Source of the DNA: JAUPVL01 sp964481235
Lineage (GTDB): Bacteria; Patescibacteriota; Saccharimonadia; CAILAD01; BJGX01
Direction of reading: 5' to 3'
DNA length: 64,000 nucleotides
Assembly: GCA_964481235.1 (NCBI GenBank)
Contig: CAYZYH010000002.1
Location: 15,377 to 79,376 of the forward strand
Part shown: positions 50,667-60,946 of the stretch, one piece after another
Layout: every line of letters begins with the position of its first letter
Position numbering within the stretch: position 1 is the first letter of the stretch
Notes under the pieces: generated by a model
The model's input: only the letters and a program-made list of their open reading frames with translations
Told to the model about the DNA's origin: nothing
The model's database searches: none
Program-made: the position numbers and the translations under genes

Positions 50667-50695
50667 AACTCGCATATCACTAAGATATACGAGTT
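50667..50695 (-). terminator. terminator of the 50726 gene
   Basis: AACTCGCATATC/GATATACGAGTT with one C-A mismatch, then TTTTTTAC on the minus strand. Confidence 0.8.
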
Positions 50696-50725
50696 GGTTT
50701 TAGTTCAATTTTTGAACTATTTTAT

Positions 50726-51067
50726 CTACGTTCTGGTTGCGAAGACTACGCCTGAAGGATCGCGATAATGGGCGACTTTTTTGGTGCAAACCTTAGGCCT
50801 TAGTTCTAAAAAATCTGGTCGATTTCTCAGATATGCCTTAACGGCAGCCACGCCCTTTCGTTTGCACTTGTTACGATCCTTGGTCTGGCCAAGTGCCATA
50901 ATCGAATTGAAAGCAATTGTGTCTAGGGTGCTGGTACACGACTTCAAGTACATCGATTCGTCGCCTAGTTTGAGCTGAGCAAGTGCTAGTTGCATCGCAT
51001 CGTTGGCGATTCTTATTACTTCGTTGCGTGTTACGAATGTTGCTGTGTTGTCATAGTCAACTTGCAC
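50726..51067 (-). CDS. orphan protein with GTG start
   Basis: A 113-residue protein. The longest frame starts with TTG at 51097, but AAGGGA sits 6 nt before the GTG at 51067 (VQVDYDNTATFV), so this start is preferred. The protein is mixed helical and basic at the C-terminus. It has promoter TTGATT/TATAAA and a terminator. No family recognised. Confidence 0.6.
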   Translation of the reverse strand: MQVDYDNTATFVTRNEVIRIANDAMQLALAQLKLGDESMYLKSCTSTLDTIAFNSIMALGQTKDRNKCKRKGVAAVKAYLRNRPDFLELRPKVCTKKVAHYRDPSGVVFATRT

Positions 51068-51106
51068 GTCTATTCCCTTCAACGTGGTTAGGTACAATAA
51101 AGTTTA

Positions 51107-51135
51107 TTTATACAAAACAATGCTATAAAAATCAA
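51107..51135 (-). promoter_or_regulatory. promoter of the 50726 gene
   Basis: TTGATT (51130-51135) and TATAAA (51107-51112), 17 bp apart. Confidence 0.65.
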
Positions 51136-51149
51136 TAATATTTTGTTAT

Positions 51150-51722
51150 TTAATTTAGTTGCTTAATTATCAATAATAGCTCTGGTATTTGAGGTGTCTG
51201 TTTGTTTAAGAAGTGGCCATAGCCACTAAGGCGTATTTTTTCACCACCTATCTGTTCTGCAAGTTCAATACTCTTGATGGGTTTTACCAGTTTATCGTCA
51301 ACTGAGTATATATTAAATATTTTCTGAGCACGCATTGCGACTTTTTCAATATTCAGTATTGGTGGAAAAAATTTCTCTGCATCTTTTCTGCCTGGCTCTA
51401 AGAAACCCGACACCAAAATAAGTGCTTTTGCTTGTTCAGATTCAGCACCTCTGTATTTAGCTAAATACCTCAAAAGTATATTAGTTCCTAATGAGTGCCC
51501 TATAAGAATAGGGTTATCCTCTAGCGTGCCAATAGCTTTTATAGTAGTTGCTAACCAGCTTTCAATATTTGGGATAGTCGGCGCTGGCATTTGTGGAGCA
51601 ATAAAACAAAACCCCATATCTTCGGCTTGGCGAGACAACCAACCCATCCAGCCATAGTCTGGGTGATCAGCCCATCCGTGTATTAGAACTATTCTGTTAC
51701 TCTTTTTATTCATTTGAGACAT
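51150..51722 (-). CDS. alpha/beta hydrolase (RBBP9/YdeN type)
   Basis: A 190-residue compact hydrolase: IVLIHGWADHPDYGWMGWL, nucleophile elbow GHSLG, a later SVDDKLV (acid) and GYGHF (His). This matches the RBBP9/YdeN-like serine hydrolases; the substrate is unknown. The first three codons may be extra (second ATG at codon 4). It is divergent from the HAD gene. Confidence 0.8.
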   Translation of the reverse strand: MSQMNKKSNRIVLIHGWADHPDYGWMGWLSRQAEDMGFCFIAPQMPAPTIPNIESWLATTIKAIGTLEDNPILIGHSLGTNILLRYLAKYRGAESEQAKALILVSGFLEPGRKDAEKFFPPILNIEKVAMRAQKIFNIYSVDDKLVKPIKSIELAEQIGGEKIRLSGYGHFLNKQTPQIPELLLIIKQLN

Positions 51723-51802
51723 TATAGCACTATTTAATTAGACTATTATTTTAATATTGTTATGTTTTTGAAAATAGTTAGGATTGTATATAGTAGACCT
51801 AT

Positions 51803-53755
51803 ATGAAGTATCTAAGATTAAATCAATACATTAAAAATATTGAGCCACAGACTATTATTGTGGATGTTTTTGATACATTACTACTCAGAAGATGGCAGCC
51901 AGAACAATGGAGATTTTATGTATTAGCAAAACTATTTGAAAAAGAATTTAAAAAAGCAAACTTAAATGCCTCAGCATACTACCTATACAAACAACGTATA
52001 TATTTTAGCAAGGTGTTGCGCCTACAAAACCATTTAGATGGTTATGACAATGAGGCTACTCATAAAACAATTATTAATGCGATAATACTAGATTGTGAAC
52101 GGCGACAACGCAAATCTCTAAACACCAAATCTCGTAGCTCTTTATACAAAAAACTGCTGAGTATAGAAATAAACCATGAGAAAGATCAGTTGATATTGAA
52201 TAAAAAGCTTTATAAATTACTTATTAATCAAAAGCAATCCAATAAAAAAATATATTTCATAAGTGATATGTATTTTGAACAAAATGATATCACAAAGCTA
52301 TTAAGTAGCTTTAAAATTAAGTTTATTTCTGGAGGTGTAAGCTCAGCAGATAAATTGCTTGGTAAGTCTAGTGGTCGGTCTTTTGTGGTACTAGCAAATA
52401 AATACCCTTCCATAAAGCTAAACCTATCTCTATACATTGGCGATAACTATAAAGCAGACGTTTTGCGACCAAAGCAATTTGGTCTACAGTCGGTTTGGCT
52501 ATACTTACCATTGCACCGCTTAAAACTTCTTTTTGGAAGGGCGGTGTATAAAGTAGCCTTAACTAGCTTGTCTTTAAAAGAAAAATACATACAAAACAAA
52601 CTACAAAAGAATCAGCTAAGTAAGCTATTTTCAAGAAAATCTATGAATACCAAAAACGAAGCAACCTATTTAGGTTGGATTTTTGGGCCAGCATTAGTAT
52701 ATTACTTACATCGTTTGGGTACCCAGAGTCAGGCAGCTCACAAAAAAATTATATTTGTTACAAGCGAGAGCCTAATACTTGAAAATTTATACAAACAGCT
52801 AGGTTTTGGTAAAACAAAAAAATTGCCCTACCTCAACAGAACCGTATTAATTAAGTCTTACGCCCACCTGTTATCAAAAAAAGGGTTGCAGTTAACCGAA
52901 ATAGTGCCATTAGTAAAAAAAATTCTTAGGCGAAAAGACACCACCAACGCTTTACTTACTTTGGGTATAATTTCAAAATCCAATAAGCACCGTCATTTAT
53001 TGGGTAAATCTATCTTGAGTAAAAAGTCTTTAAACAAAATAGATATATCTGAGGCACAAGAAGATTGGAGTAATCAATATTTATCGGTAGTGAAGAGCTG
53101 GAAATCACTCGGTCTAAATAAGCAGCCTAATATAATGCTGGCAGATGTTGGCTGGAACGATACCGTCCAGATTTTACTGTCTGAAATATTAATCGATAAA
53201 ACTATTAGTATTACAAAAATGAGTGGACTATACTTAGGCAGAACTGGTGTGAATATATTTGATCCACAAATAGTTACAAGCTCACAGGGCGTAGTATTTA
53301 ATTCATTGAAAGGTAGAAAAGAAAAATATCTTTACCAACCAGAGGTATGGGAAAGCTTTTTAAATCAAGACAATATTAAAACTGAAACCCAATCAGATAT
53401 TATGATTGGGTTGAGCCAAGCTATTGAATATTTTAATAAAAGCCAACTCACAGCTGAAGATTTTTGGAGACTTAACAGGCAAACAATTTTTAGAACCTTT
53501 AAAAAGCCTACACGCCGGATGATCGAAGTGATGTCTTCTTTGCAATTTGATTATGGAACTGCAGAGGAACCTATTTGTCCCCTAGTCAATATTTCTAGTA
53601 CCAAATTACAAACTTATAAATGGCTACTTTTTGATAGGAAAAAGTTTAAATCATTCTACTTTCACCAAGGCTGGAAATGGGGTGCGGCTACTTATTACCG
53701 CTTTCGTACACCTTATCGCTTGTGGCGGTTTATTACCAAAAAGCCTAGCTACTAG
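51803..53755 (+). CDS. HAD-superfamily protein with large C-terminal domain
   Basis: A 650-residue protein. The first 240 residues are a HAD hydrolase: VDVFDTLLLRR (D21, D24), ISDMY and YIGDNYKADV. HAD proteins of this type occur in envelope polysaccharide clusters. The remaining 400 residues have no known fold. TATAGT lies 8 nt before the ATG. It is convergent with a sulfotransferase gene (11 bp apart), so a glycan-modifying role is plausible. Confidence 0.75.
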   Translation: MKYLRLNQYIKNIEPQTIIVDVFDTLLLRRWQPEQWRFYVLAKLFEKEFKKANLNASAYYLYKQRIYFSKVLRLQNHLDGYDNEATHKTIINAIILDCERRQRKSLNTKSRSSLYKKLLSIEINHEKDQLILNKKLYKLLINQKQSNKKIYFISDMYFEQNDITKLLSSFKIKFISGGVSSADKLLGKSSGRSFVVLANKYPSIKLNLSLYIGDNYKADVLRPKQFGLQSVWLYLPLHRLKLLFGRAVYKVALTSLSLKEKYIQNKLQKNQLSKLFSRKSMNTKNEATYLGWIFGPALVYYLHRLGTQSQAAHKKIIFVTSESLILENLYKQLGFGKTKKLPYLNRTVLIKSYAHLLSKKGLQLTEIVPLVKKILRRKDTTNALLTLGIISKSNKHRHLLGKSILSKKSLNKIDISEAQEDWSNQYLSVVKSWKSLGLNKQPNIMLADVGWNDTVQILLSEILIDKTISITKMSGLYLGRTGVNIFDPQIVTSSQGVVFNSLKGRKEKYLYQPEVWESFLNQDNIKTETQSDIMIGLSQAIEYFNKSQLTAEDFWRLNRQTIFRTFKKPTRRMIEVMSSLQFDYGTAEEPICPLVNISSTKLQTYKWLLFDRKKFKSFYFHQGWKWGAATYYRFRTPYRLWRFITKKPSY

Positions 53756-53765
53756 TACCAAGTCA

Positions 53766-54644
53766 TCAACTTTCTTTATTGGTGTAACCCAATAAATTCA
53801 TGAGATCGTTAATAATTGGTGATTGCAAAACTTCTTGTTTTTGAGATTTGCTTAAACTGACTTTTTTAAATCTCTTTACCACGCCTTCTTTATAAAACCT
53901 GGGGTGGATAAAAAAATCTTCTCCCAAGCCCTTATTCATCTTCTCGAATATTCTAGAATCGAAGTTTTTACCTTCATAAGCACCAGCATTACCGCCTATA
54001 GCATGCAAGGGACGCTTTGGTGGCAAACTGATTTTTATATTTTCTTCAACACCTAAAAAATCTAATACATTTTGGAGTGTATACTTAGTATCTTGGCTAA
54101 AATCTTCACTCCTTATGACTATAAAAGGTATCTGACGCGTGTTTATGCTACGCAGAGCATCATAGTAAGTGTCGCGCCAAATATTAGCTAGTTGCCAAAT
54201 CTCCATTTTGTCATTTTCAAACCTAGACCTACAGCTTTCTACAAAAGCAATTGGGTGTTTTACAGTAATTATTGCAAATACTTTAGTGTCTCTTGGTCTT
54301 TGGTTGAGTGCTGTATTGAGCCAATAGACATACTTTGTACCGTCTATCACGATTGGCTTATTAGTTTTTTTGGCAAGCTCGTTATGTATCTGTATTGGAT
54401 TTAAGCTAAAAGATTTTTTAATAATGTCTTTATCGATTACCATACATTCCCGACTAGAAAGTTTGCATTCCATACAGTCGGCAGACTGACCATGCAAGTG
54501 GTATTTCTCAAAATATCCTTTTAGTCTACATACTTCTCCTGCATACATGATTTTATTTTGCAAATCTAAATACCTACCAAGTATTGTAGATCCGCTGTAT
54601 GGAGTACCTAGTATAAATACACTCTTGTTTAATGGCGTCTTCAT
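53766..54644 (-). CDS. sulfotransferase-family protein
   Basis: A 292-residue protein with the 5'-PSB-like loop ILGTPYSGSTILGRYL (T14-T20) and a 3'-PB region (FIVIRSEDFSQDTK), which fit PAPS-dependent sulfotransferases. A Cys cluster (CMECKLSSRECMV) suggests an added metal or disulfide. It could sulfate a cell-surface glycan or lipid. No PAPS synthesis gene is in the window. Lies downstream of the large flavoprotein on the same strand. Confidence 0.75.
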   Translation of the reverse strand: MKTPLNKSVFILGTPYSGSTILGRYLDLQNKIMYAGEVCRLKGYFEKYHLHGQSADCMECKLSSRECMVIDKDIIKKSFSLNPIQIHNELAKKTNKPIVIDGTKYVYWLNTALNQRPRDTKVFAIITVKHPIAFVESCRSRFENDKMEIWQLANIWRDTYYDALRSINTRQIPFIVIRSEDFSQDTKYTLQNVLDFLGVEENIKISLPPKRPLHAIGGNAGAYEGKNFDSRIFEKMNKGLGEDFFIHPRFYKEGVVKRFKKVSLSKSQKQEVLQSPIINDLMNLLGYTNKES

Positions 54645-54705
54645 ATCTACTAAGTGTAGTTGTAATTAGTGCCTTATTGCAACTACAGAAGAATAACTCA
54701 ACCCA

Positions 54706-57465
54706 CTACTGAGTAATTTCTTGTACCCTAACATTTGCTAAATGTACTCTTCTCACCTCGCCATCTATACCTGTCTCTTTTTGTAAAGTTTGGCTTGGTA
54801 TAGTTTTCTGTAAGGGCAGTACGATTTCACCATTAGGCCGTCGGGCGTTTTGCAAAAACTGGTACATAATTGTTTGCACCACAGGATCACTACATATACT
54901 CTCAATTAAATGTCGATATTGTTCGTCTAGTAATAATCCATTAGGTGTTGATATTTTAACAGAACCATCCTGATCTGCATCAAAACGAATAACCATTTCT
55001 CTAAGTGTGCTAGGGAAATAGTAGTTGTGAATTGCCTCTGATACAGCTAGCTTGAGTAGGTCTTCACGTACCGAGTTAATTGGAAACCCATCGCTTATAT
55101 CACCATAGTCAAGTGATATATCTATAGCATCACTATAACTACTAGTCTCGATTGGTGGTGGCAACACCACTACAGAACTTTCTGAGTTAGTGTTTCTATC
55201 AATAAATCTCTTTCTTTTTTCACTAAGAAAGTCTGGATGAATATATACGGGATCGTGGTTGGCGAGCTGTTTTGCAAGCTTCCTGGTGGCCGGAACAGAC
55301 ATCCACAGTGGCACCCTTGATCTTATAGGGTTACCGATTCTATCTCTGCTCTGTACTGCTAAAGAATCTTTAACATAATTGGGCATCTCGGCATCTCGAT
55401 CTTCGGCGAAGGCAATCGGGCCTATTCGATAAATATCAGTGTCAATATATCTTGAGGCCAACTCTTCTGGGTTACCGGTCTGATCATGTTCATCTAAAAC
55501 TTTTTCGGTCCTTAATTCTCTTGAGGGCATTTCAATAGAATCAAATACAAATTCGCCAGTATCTAAAAGTCTGTCAAAAGAATCTAAGGTTTCAGATAAA
55601 GGTATGGTCATCAAAAAGCTTTCTGGCTTTGATTCTGTTACAAACTCGGGCTTACGCTTTACTAGCCAAGTAACAGAATGGTGCCCTTGAAAAGTAGTCT
55701 TTTCTAAGACCTGTAGTGAATCGTACTCACAATCATCAGAAGCATGAATAAAAGCATTTTGAGTTCTTAGTGCTTCTTGCAATCTTAAATATTTCTCACT
55801 TTCTTCACTAATAATTTCTGCATTAGCCCTAGCGCATACCGTTTCTAGAAAATCTTGTTCAAAGCCAGCAGTAAATACAACATGGTCTACTATTATATAT
55901 TCGGTGTGTTCATAATCTACTTCCTCGCCTTTTGAGTTAATAAACACACCTTCCACACCTTTTTTGGGTAAGCCTATATTTACTTTTATTTTACCGTCTG
56001 GCGTATATTGCAAACCAAGTGCATGTCCTGGGTATGGGTTGATTCTGTGTGGATAGTTGGGGTCGTCAAATCTTGGAAAATCTGCACCTAGCTGAGAGTA
56101 GCGGGGTCTTATTGAGCTCACATACTTTTGTCCATTCTGCGCTTTCTGGCCCACCCAAGACACTTCAATTTGTGTGTCTTGACGGGTTGTTAGCCCGGTA
56201 GAGCCTTCGTAACCAAGAAGCTTGCCTACGGTTGTTGCCCCAGAGTCACCAGCACCAATTACTGCAACCGAATGATAACTGTCAAACGGCCTTTCTCCCT
56301 TTTGAACGCTTTTTATTATATGTCTCTGAAATTGACCCAAACTTAGCACTCTGGCGTCTTGGCCTAACTGAGCTTTCTCGGCTTCTTGAGTAAGAACTTT
56401 TTGTGATTCTATTTGTGCTTCTTTGGTACCCTCAAGTTCAAATTTATCTTTGCCTAGACCGGCGGCAACAATCACTCGATCTGTTTGTAGTTCGTAAATT
56501 TCCCCGGTTTCAGTGTCTATCATTTCAACAATCGTAGAGCCTAGACCCCCTCCCGAGTGCGGATTTCTTCTTACGCTAATTACCTCGGCGCAAGTCATGG
56601 TGTGTCCGGCAAGAACTTGATTTATTCGGGTGGCTGTAGCTATATTGTCTTGAAAATCGTACGTAACATTATCTAGATCTGGCTCCTGAACATCTCCGAG
56701 CCCCAAGCTATTCTTATTACCACTACCGCCAGCAACATTATCTTCAGGATCAGAGCTTTCTGGACCAGTCTTAGTATTTAGACCATGTATATCCATATCT
56801 GGTTGAAACTGGCCTCCTATTCTATGACTTGCTTCAATAGTGAGAGCGGGGTGAGCAGCGTTTTCGTGTAAACGTTCGGCATTATAAACTTGCGCTTGAG
56901 GACCAGAGCCTATTACAATTTCAGCAAAGTACCTCCTACCAGATTTAATTTGTTCTTTTATTTCATCACTTTCTCTTTGAACTAATCTATCGATAGCCAA
57001 GTTTACTAATGCTTGTCCTCTATCAGATTTAGCTATCCCAGACAGGTAGGCTGTTAGATCTCTATGGGTTTGTCCTTCTAAATATGATCGGTCGGAGGCT
57101 AGTATTGGATCGGTAAGCATTTTTTGCCTAAGTGCATTCCTAGCTTCTGTACGAGAACCTATCGACTGAGACTCCACCCTGCCTCTTTTAATTTCTCTTC
57201 TTACTTTGTCTCGCCTAACGTTCTCTGCAACTTCTTCCATTAATTCATAGCTATTGGCCACAGTTGCGGCCAAGGCTCGTAGTTCTGGCTCACGGAGTCT
57301 TTGAGCTTTTACTCGTCTTGCTTCTATTGCCCTAAATCTCTCTGTAGAGGTAAGTATTCTATCAGCGCCAGAGCCCGTCTCCGGATTGGTCAAATCTATA
57401 AAAAGTTGTGGCTTTGGTTTTGGCTCTGGACTACCGCGATGTTGGACTATTGTTGGTTCGTTCAT
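54706..57465 (-). CDS. large FAD/NAD(P)-binding protein
   Basis: A 919-residue protein. An N-terminal helical part (1-180) precedes a flavoprotein core with two dinucleotide motifs, IVIGSGPQAQVYNAERL (about 186) and VAVIGAGDSGATTVGKLLGYEG (about 398), and a TDRVIVAAG strand. This resembles lysine/ornithine N-monooxygenase or other FAD-dependent oxidoreductases, but the protein is longer. The final 250 residues are unassigned. A TAGTAT box lies 5 nt before the ATG. Confidence 0.7.
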   Translation of the reverse strand: MNEPTIVQHRGSPEPKPKPQLFIDLTNPETGSGADRILTSTERFRAIEARRVKAQRLREPELRALAATVANSYELMEEVAENVRRDKVRREIKRGRVESQSIGSRTEARNALRQKMLTDPILASDRSYLEGQTHRDLTAYLSGIAKSDRGQALVNLAIDRLVQRESDEIKEQIKSGRRYFAEIVIGSGPQAQVYNAERLHENAAHPALTIEASHRIGGQFQPDMDIHGLNTKTGPESSDPEDNVAGGSGNKNSLGLGDVQEPDLDNVTYDFQDNIATATRINQVLAGHTMTCAEVISVRRNPHSGGGLGSTIVEMIDTETGEIYELQTDRVIVAAGLGKDKFELEGTKEAQIESQKVLTQEAEKAQLGQDARVLSLGQFQRHIIKSVQKGERPFDSYHSVAVIGAGDSGATTVGKLLGYEGSTGLTTRQDTQIEVSWVGQKAQNGQKYVSSIRPRYSQLGADFPRFDDPNYPHRINPYPGHALGLQYTPDGKIKVNIGLPKKGVEGVFINSKGEEVDYEHTEYIIVDHVVFTAGFEQDFLETVCARANAEIISEESEKYLRLQEALRTQNAFIHASDDCEYDSLQVLEKTTFQGHHSVTWLVKRKPEFVTESKPESFLMTIPLSETLDSFDRLLDTGEFVFDSIEMPSRELRTEKVLDEHDQTGNPEELASRYIDTDIYRIGPIAFAEDRDAEMPNYVKDSLAVQSRDRIGNPIRSRVPLWMSVPATRKLAKQLANHDPVYIHPDFLSEKRKRFIDRNTNSESSVVVLPPPIETSSYSDAIDISLDYGDISDGFPINSVREDLLKLAVSEAIHNYYFPSTLREMVIRFDADQDGSVKISTPNGLLLDEQYRHLIESICSDPVVQTIMYQFLQNARRPNGEIVLPLQKTIPSQTLQKETGIDGEVRRVHLANVRVQEITQ

Positions 57466-57528
57466 ACCTAATACTAATTATGTTTATACTTATATTGTAC
57501 AATCATTTTTAAATTGACGACACAGTAA

Positions 57529-59310
57529 CTAATCTTTTTTAAGCATAACCATAAAGGCTTCTGGCGGTATATCTACCTTGCCTATTTTTTTGAGTCTTTT
57601 TTTACCTTTTTTTTGCTTATCGAGTAGTTTGTTCTTACGGCTAACATCTCCACCATAAAGTTTGGCTGTAACATTTTTACCCATAGCTTTTATGTCTTCC
57701 CGAGCAATTATCTTACCGCCAATAGCCGCCTGCAAGCTCACCTCAAATTGTTGACGAGGAATGACATCTTTAAGCTTTTCAACTATCTTCTTTCCCAAAT
57801 TCTGCGCCTCATTACGGTGAGTAATAAGACTTAGTGAATCTACCATCTCGCCACCCACCAAAATATCCACGCGCACCAGGTTTTCTATTCTATAATCTGA
57901 AAGGTCGTAGTTAAAAGAACCATAACCCGCTGTAATACTCTTAAGGTCGTCATAGAAATCTGTCAATACATTACTCAACGGTGCCTCAAATTCTACCAAC
58001 GCCAAAGCCGAATCTATATAACTTAGGTTTTTTTGAATGCCCCGAACGCCGTTTACGAGCTGAATAACCGAACCAAGATATTGGCTGGGTACAATAACTT
58101 CACCTTTTATCCATGGCTCAGCAATAGATTCTATACGTCCGGCATCGGGCAGATCGGCAGCACTCTTTACTCCTAAATTTTGTCCTGAAGTGATTTTTAC
58201 TTGGTAGTCTACACTAGGATTTGTAATAACCATACTTAGATTAAATTCTCTTTCAAGTCTTTCTTTAATAATTTCTAAGTGTAAAAGACCCAAAAAACCC
58301 AACCGATAACCAAAACCTAATACTTGTGAATTTTCTGGTTCGTATTTAAGAGCAGCATCGTTAAGGGTTAGTTTAGAAAGTGCGTCTTTGAGCGCTGGAT
58401 AGTCTTCTCCACTACTTGGAAAAAAACCCGCATATACAAATGGTTTAACTACTTTGTAGCCAGGTAGCTGTTCGGTAGCTTGTGCATTATCAAGGGTAAC
58501 TGTATCGCCTACGTTTGCATCGGCTATAGATTTTAAATTTGTCACACAATAACCAATTTCACCACAGCAAATCTTTGGGCTAGATTGCATGGTCGGCACA
58601 AACAGGCCAGTATCTATTGCTAAAGTTTTTTTGCCTGCTGCCATCAACCATAGTTGGTCGTTTTTGGCTATCTCGCCGTCTACTATTCTGAGATATAATA
58701 TAACGCCACGATACTCATCATAAACAGAATCAAATATTAAAGCCCTGGTAGGTTTAAACCTGTTTCCTTCTGGTGGTGGAACCTCATTAATAATTTTATC
58801 TAATAGTATCTCTATGTTGGTACCGTCTTTGGCAGAAATCTTTAATATTTCGTCAGGCTTACATCCTAGCAGTGAACTAATTTCTGCGGCTACTTTATTT
58901 GGCTCGGCGGCTGGTAGATCGATTTTGTTTAATACCGGAATAATCTTGAGATTGGCCTCAAGTGCTAAGTATACATTAGCTAGAGTTTGGGCTTGAATGC
59001 CTTGAGCCGCATCTACCACCAATATTGCTCCTTCACAGGCTGCTAGGCTTCGGCTTACTTCGTAGCTAAAGTCTACATGGCCCGGCGTATCTATTAAATT
59101 AAGCTGGTGGTCTTTCCATTTCATGCGTACCGGTTGAAGCTTAATGGTAATACCCTTTTCTCGTTCCAAATCCATAGAGTCGAGTAGTTGAGCTTTCATT
59201 TCGCGCTTTTGCACCGTCCCAGTTAGTTCAAGCATTCTATCAGCAAGTGTGCTTTTACCGTGGTCTATATGAGCAATGATTGAGAAGTTTCGAATGTTAG
59301 ACTGGTTCAT
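57529..59310 (-). CDS. lepA: elongation factor 4 (LepA)
   Basis: A 593-residue LepA of standard length: GTPase AHIDHGKST (13-21), DTPGHVDF, NKIDLP, and the C-terminal LepA domain with RKNKLLDKQKKGKKRLKKIGKVDIP. It acts on stalled or mis-set ribosomes. Its ATG overlaps the murJ stop (ATGA). Confidence 0.97.
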   Translation of the reverse strand: MNQSNIRNFSIIAHIDHGKSTLADRMLELTGTVQKREMKAQLLDSMDLEREKGITIKLQPVRMKWKDHQLNLIDTPGHVDFSYEVSRSLAACEGAILVVDAAQGIQAQTLANVYLALEANLKIIPVLNKIDLPAAEPNKVAAEISSLLGCKPDEILKISAKDGTNIEILLDKIINEVPPPEGNRFKPTRALIFDSVYDEYRGVILYLRIVDGEIAKNDQLWLMAAGKKTLAIDTGLFVPTMQSSPKICCGEIGYCVTNLKSIADANVGDTVTLDNAQATEQLPGYKVVKPFVYAGFFPSSGEDYPALKDALSKLTLNDAALKYEPENSQVLGFGYRLGFLGLLHLEIIKERLEREFNLSMVITNPSVDYQVKITSGQNLGVKSAADLPDAGRIESIAEPWIKGEVIVPSQYLGSVIQLVNGVRGIQKNLSYIDSALALVEFEAPLSNVLTDFYDDLKSITAGYGSFNYDLSDYRIENLVRVDILVGGEMVDSLSLITHRNEAQNLGKKIVEKLKDVIPRQQFEVSLQAAIGGKIIAREDIKAMGKNVTAKLYGGDVSRKNKLLDKQKKGKKRLKKIGKVDIPPEAFMVMLKKD

Positions 59311-60896
59311 TTGCTAATTCTTTTTAGAATCTTTATTGGATGCATTATTTTGGCCAAGATCTTATCGGTCTCATGTACCCTTAATAATTTGGCACAAACA
59401 AAGAATATCATTATGCCGCTTATTGAAATTGCTGCAAATTTGGGTGCAATAGTAAGAAAACCTACGTCATTAGCATATAGTGGAAATACATTGGTAATTA
59501 ACAAATATATCCATAGAGACATCACGCTACTGGCCAAAGTAAGCTTAACACCAGATTTAATAATAGACTTGTAGCCGTAGTTACCAATTTTTCTAGTGAG
59601 TAAAATCATAAGTAATATAAGCTCATAGAAAGTCGATATAGTAAGTGCTAGTCCTAGGCCCGACACACCATAGCGAGACGAAAGTATAATACTAAGAATA
59701 ATATTAATAATAATTGAGCTCAAGCTAGTAAGAAGTGGCGTAAGAGTATCTTCGAGTGAATAATAAACTCTAGCAACCATAAAAAATAGACTAGTCGCGA
59801 TTATTGATCCCGCCAACCACCCAAGAGTATCTGACGTTGCTTGATCACCAAAACCAAACAACAACCTAACAATGTAACCACGCATTACTATCGCAATAGC
59901 CGCAGAAGGAATTACAAAAAACATTATCAAGCACATGTCACGGACAATAGCCGATGCCAACCTAGCCCTATCTTTAGATTTAGCGGCGCGAATAAGGCTA
60001 GGGAAAACGGCTGTAGAAATTGCCATACCAAATATTCCTAATGGCACATTCTTAAGATTGTTGGCATAGTAGTAAGAAGTAAGGCTACCCACGGCCAGTT
60101 TAGAGCTGATTGCAGTTTGAATAATCCAATTAAATTGATCAATGGCCAAGTCAATTGAGCGCGGTATCATCAGCTTGATGGTTTTAAGTACACCTGGGTG
60201 TAACAAATTAAAACTAAGCCGATATTGAAAATGTAGTCCAATTATTCCAAAAAATTGCAATGCCAACTGCAATGCTGCCCCCAGCGCTACTCCCCACGCC
60301 ACCCCGTAGATAGGCTGATCAGGAAAAAACTTGCTCAAAAAAACTATACCTACGATAATACCAACGTTATACATAACACTGGCCATAGCAAATAGAGTAA
60401 ATCTATTAAAAGCTTGCTGGATAGCACCTAGCACACTAGAGATAGAAAAAAGAAATGGTGTAACTAGCATTATTCTTGTAATATTGACTGTTAGATTATA
60501 GCGCTCAGTATCGAAGCCAGGTGCCAACAGCTTAACTAGTTGTGGTGCAAATATAAATGCAAGTGCACAAAGAGCTATGGTTACTACAGAAAAAATATTT
60601 AGTAACGAACTAGTAACGTGCCAAGCCTCGTCGGTTTTTTTATCTTCTATATAGCCAATAAAAACCGGTATAAAAGATACAGCAAATGCTCCTGAGACGA
60701 GTATTGTAAATAGCAGATCAGGTATGCGAAAAGCAGCGGTGTAGGCGTCGGTACTGGCAGACACACCAAAGTTACTAGCGAGCAACCTGTCTCGCACTAA
60801 GCCAAGTAATCTACTTAAAAAATAACTGAGCGAAATTAAAAACGCCGCTACTGAAAGCGCTCGTGATTTATTTAGTCTTTTTAAAATATTTTTCAC
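59307..60896 (-). CDS. murJ: lipid II flippase MurJ
   Basis: A 529-residue MATE/MVF-type membrane protein with 14 predicted helices; RLLGLVRDRLLASNFGVSASTDAYTAAFRIPDLLF is the diagnostic MurJ N-terminus. It flips lipid II for peptidoglycan. The start codon is GTG; TATAAT (60905-60910) is 8 nt upstream. Followed directly by lepA. Confidence 0.95.
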   Translation of the reverse strand: MKNILKRLNKSRALSVAAFLISLSYFLSRLLGLVRDRLLASNFGVSASTDAYTAAFRIPDLLFTILVSGAFAVSFIPVFIGYIEDKKTDEAWHVTSSLLNIFSVVTIALCALAFIFAPQLVKLLAPGFDTERYNLTVNITRIMLVTPFLFSISSVLGAIQQAFNRFTLFAMASVMYNVGIIVGIVFLSKFFPDQPIYGVAWGVALGAALQLALQFFGIIGLHFQYRLSFNLLHPGVLKTIKLMIPRSIDLAIDQFNWIIQTAISSKLAVGSLTSYYYANNLKNVPLGIFGMAISTAVFPSLIRAAKSKDRARLASAIVRDMCLIMFFVIPSAAIAIVMRGYIVRLLFGFGDQATSDTLGWLAGSIIATSLFFMVARVYYSLEDTLTPLLTSLSSIIINIILSIILSSRYGVSGLGLALTISTFYELILLMILLTRKIGNYGYKSIIKSGVKLTLASSVMSLWIYLLITNVFPLYANDVGFLTIAPKFAAISISGIMIFFVCAKLLRVHETDKILAKIMHPIKILKRISK

Positions 60897-60946
60897 TGTT
60901 TTATATTATACTTTCATCGTTTGATAAGCACCAGGCTACAATTTCT

